Shown here one piece after another: positions 20,567 to 21,446 of a stretch of 21,446 nucleotides of DNA (the first letter of the stretch is position 1; each line of letters begins with the position of its first letter). Position numbers and translations under genes: made by a program. Source of the stretch: JBARCX01 sp049794535 (GTDB lineage Bacteria > Pseudomonadota > Gammaproteobacteria > Xanthomonadales > Rhodanobacteraceae); NCBI GenBank assembly GCA_049794535.1, contig JBARCX010000232.1:1-21446 (forward strand), read 5' to 3'. The notes below the pieces were generated by a model, which had not been told where the DNA came from, did no database searches, and saw only the letters and a list, made by a program, of their open reading frames with translations.

Positions 20567-21308
20567 GCTCGATGTCGACTTGCAGCAAGGCCTGTTCTCG
20601 CATCTCATCGAGTTGCGTTCGCGATTAATGAAGGCGGTCGCCACCGTGCTGCTGGTGCTGCTCGGGTTGGCGCCATTCGCAAACAAGCTGTACAGCGAAC
20701 TGGCTGCGCCACTGGTGGCGCGGTTGCCACAAGGTGCACATCTGATCGCCACCGAGGTGGCGAGCCCGTTTGTCACACCGCTGAAGCTGGCCTTCTACAC
20801 GTCGCTGTTCATTAGTATGCCGATGATCCTGTACCAGCTTTGGGCGTTTGTCAGTCCGGGCTTGTACAAACACGAAAAGCGCCTCGCGCGACCGTTGCTG
20901 GTCGCTACGCTGGTGTTGTTCTACCTCGGCTGCGCGTTCGCCTATTTCCTGGTGTTGCCGGCGGCATTCCGTTTTCTGACGGCAGTGACGCCGCAGGGCG
21001 TGGAGATGATGACCGACATCACGCACTACCTCGATTTCGTGATGCTCATGTTCTTCGCCTTCGGCCTGTGCTTCGAGGTGCCGGTGGCGGTGGTGATTCT
21101 TGCGGCGGTGGGCGTGGTCGATCTTGCCAAGCTGCGCAACGGTCGTCGCTACGCTTTCGTCGGCGCCTTTGCTATTTCTGCGTTCATCACGCCGCCAGAC
21201 ATCACCTCGATGATCATGTTGGCGATTCCGATGTGCCTGCTTTATGAGCTGGGTGTGTTGGCGGTGAGTTGGTTGGTGAAGCCGAGGGTGGAGAGTGGCG
21301 TAGCCTGA
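20553..21308 (+). CDS. tatC: Twin-arginine translocase subunit TatC
   Basis: This 251-residue core receptor of the Tat system has six membrane helices and is of usual length. Signature parts are the N-terminal HLIELRSRLMKA, SPFVTPLKLAFYTSLFISMPMILYQLWAFVSPGLYKHEKR, FLVLPAAFRFL, FGLCFEVPV, and the late FAISAFITPPDITSMIMLAIPM. The conserved Glu and Arg residues of the signal-peptide site (IELRSRL) are present. AAGGAG precedes ATG 20553, inside the end of tatB. With tatA and tatB it makes a complete export system, which could serve the exported enzymes of the same genome. Confidence 0.97.
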   Translation: MATPELDVDLQQGLFSHLIELRSRLMKAVATVLLVLLGLAPFANKLYSELAAPLVARLPQGAHLIATEVASPFVTPLKLAFYTSLFISMPMILYQLWAFVSPGLYKHEKRLARPLLVATLVLFYLGCAFAYFLVLPAAFRFLTAVTPQGVEMMTDITHYLDFVMLMFFAFGLCFEVPVAVVILAAVGVVDLAKLRNGRRYAFVGAFAISAFITPPDITSMIMLAIPMCLLYELGVLAVSWLVKPRVESGVA

Positions 21309-21393
21309 TCGCTGCGCTATCGCCAGGTTGTTCACCGGTGGCGGGTTTTCGACCACCTGTCGATCGAAGCCTGCGCTGGCGGTTCTTGATCGT

Positions 21394-21420
21394 CGTCCCT
21401 GCCTAGGCAGGGGCCCAGTG
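21394..21420. repeat. REP-like palindromic element
   Basis: The perfect 16-base palindrome CCCTGCCTAGGCAGGG (21397-21412) stands inside the frame CGT...GCCCAGTG. This is the shape of the dispersed extragenic repeat seen in many xanthomonads and pseudomonads (CCCGC...GCGGG followed by a CCAG-type tail). A second palindrome, TGGTCGCGACCA, follows at 21424-21435. It lies about 85 bases after tatC. Confidence 0.55.
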
Positions 21421-21446
21421 GGGTGGTCGCGACCATTGAGCAGTAT

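Overview
The window looks like a chromosomal segment of a high-GC gammaproteobacterium of the Xanthomonadales, most likely Rhodanobacteraceae (Dyella/Rhodanobacter/Luteibacter type). The pointers are YadG/YadH-RluF, an Oar-type TonB-receptor N-terminal domain, CRP/Clp-like operator sequences, and a hemH/SYLF/tatABC neighbourhood. The assignment rests on protein resemblance and style only; no database was searched.

Layout. (1) 1-2453, minus strand: a YadG-YadH type ABC exporter whose permease stop lies one base from the GTG start of an RluF-type 23S rRNA pseudouridine synthase, which runs off the left edge. A divergent FAD/NAD(P)H oxidoreductase follows on the plus strand (2559-3305). (2) 3481-9947: a complete chaperone-usher fimbrial operon on the minus strand, in the order major pilin, chaperone, usher, two-domain tip adhesin. 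The last three genes are joined by 4-base ATGA overlaps. Facing it on the plus strand are two tandem, duplicated, very short secreted proteins that look like miniature pilins. (3) 9948-10606: a long AT-rich divergent control region. It carries a near-consensus CRP/Clp site, a cluster of TCACAT/ATGTGA half-sites, and two copies of the palindrome TGTCAAG-N4-CTTGACA next to TTGACA -35 boxes. (4) 10607-14931, plus strand: a five-gene operon of membrane protein, small Cro-type repressor, secreted or anchored alpha/beta hydrolase, and a NatA/NatB-type ABC exporter. (5) 14932-16923: a poorly coding, partly AT-rich accessory stretch. It holds an orphan Oar-type carboxypeptidase-regulatory-like domain, an ASCH-like gene with no normal start, a PDZ fragment and several hairpins. 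(6) 16924-18845, minus strand: ferrochelatase followed by an overlapping alpha/beta hydrolase. (7) 18961-21308, plus strand: a SYLF-domain lipid-binding protein and tatA-tatB-tatC. A REP-like palindrome lies at the right end.

The parts most worth a second look are the miniature pilin pair beside the fimbrial operon, the paired operators in front of the repressor operon, the crowded control region between the two operons, and the decayed accessory stretch. Most other genes are ordinary housekeeping.
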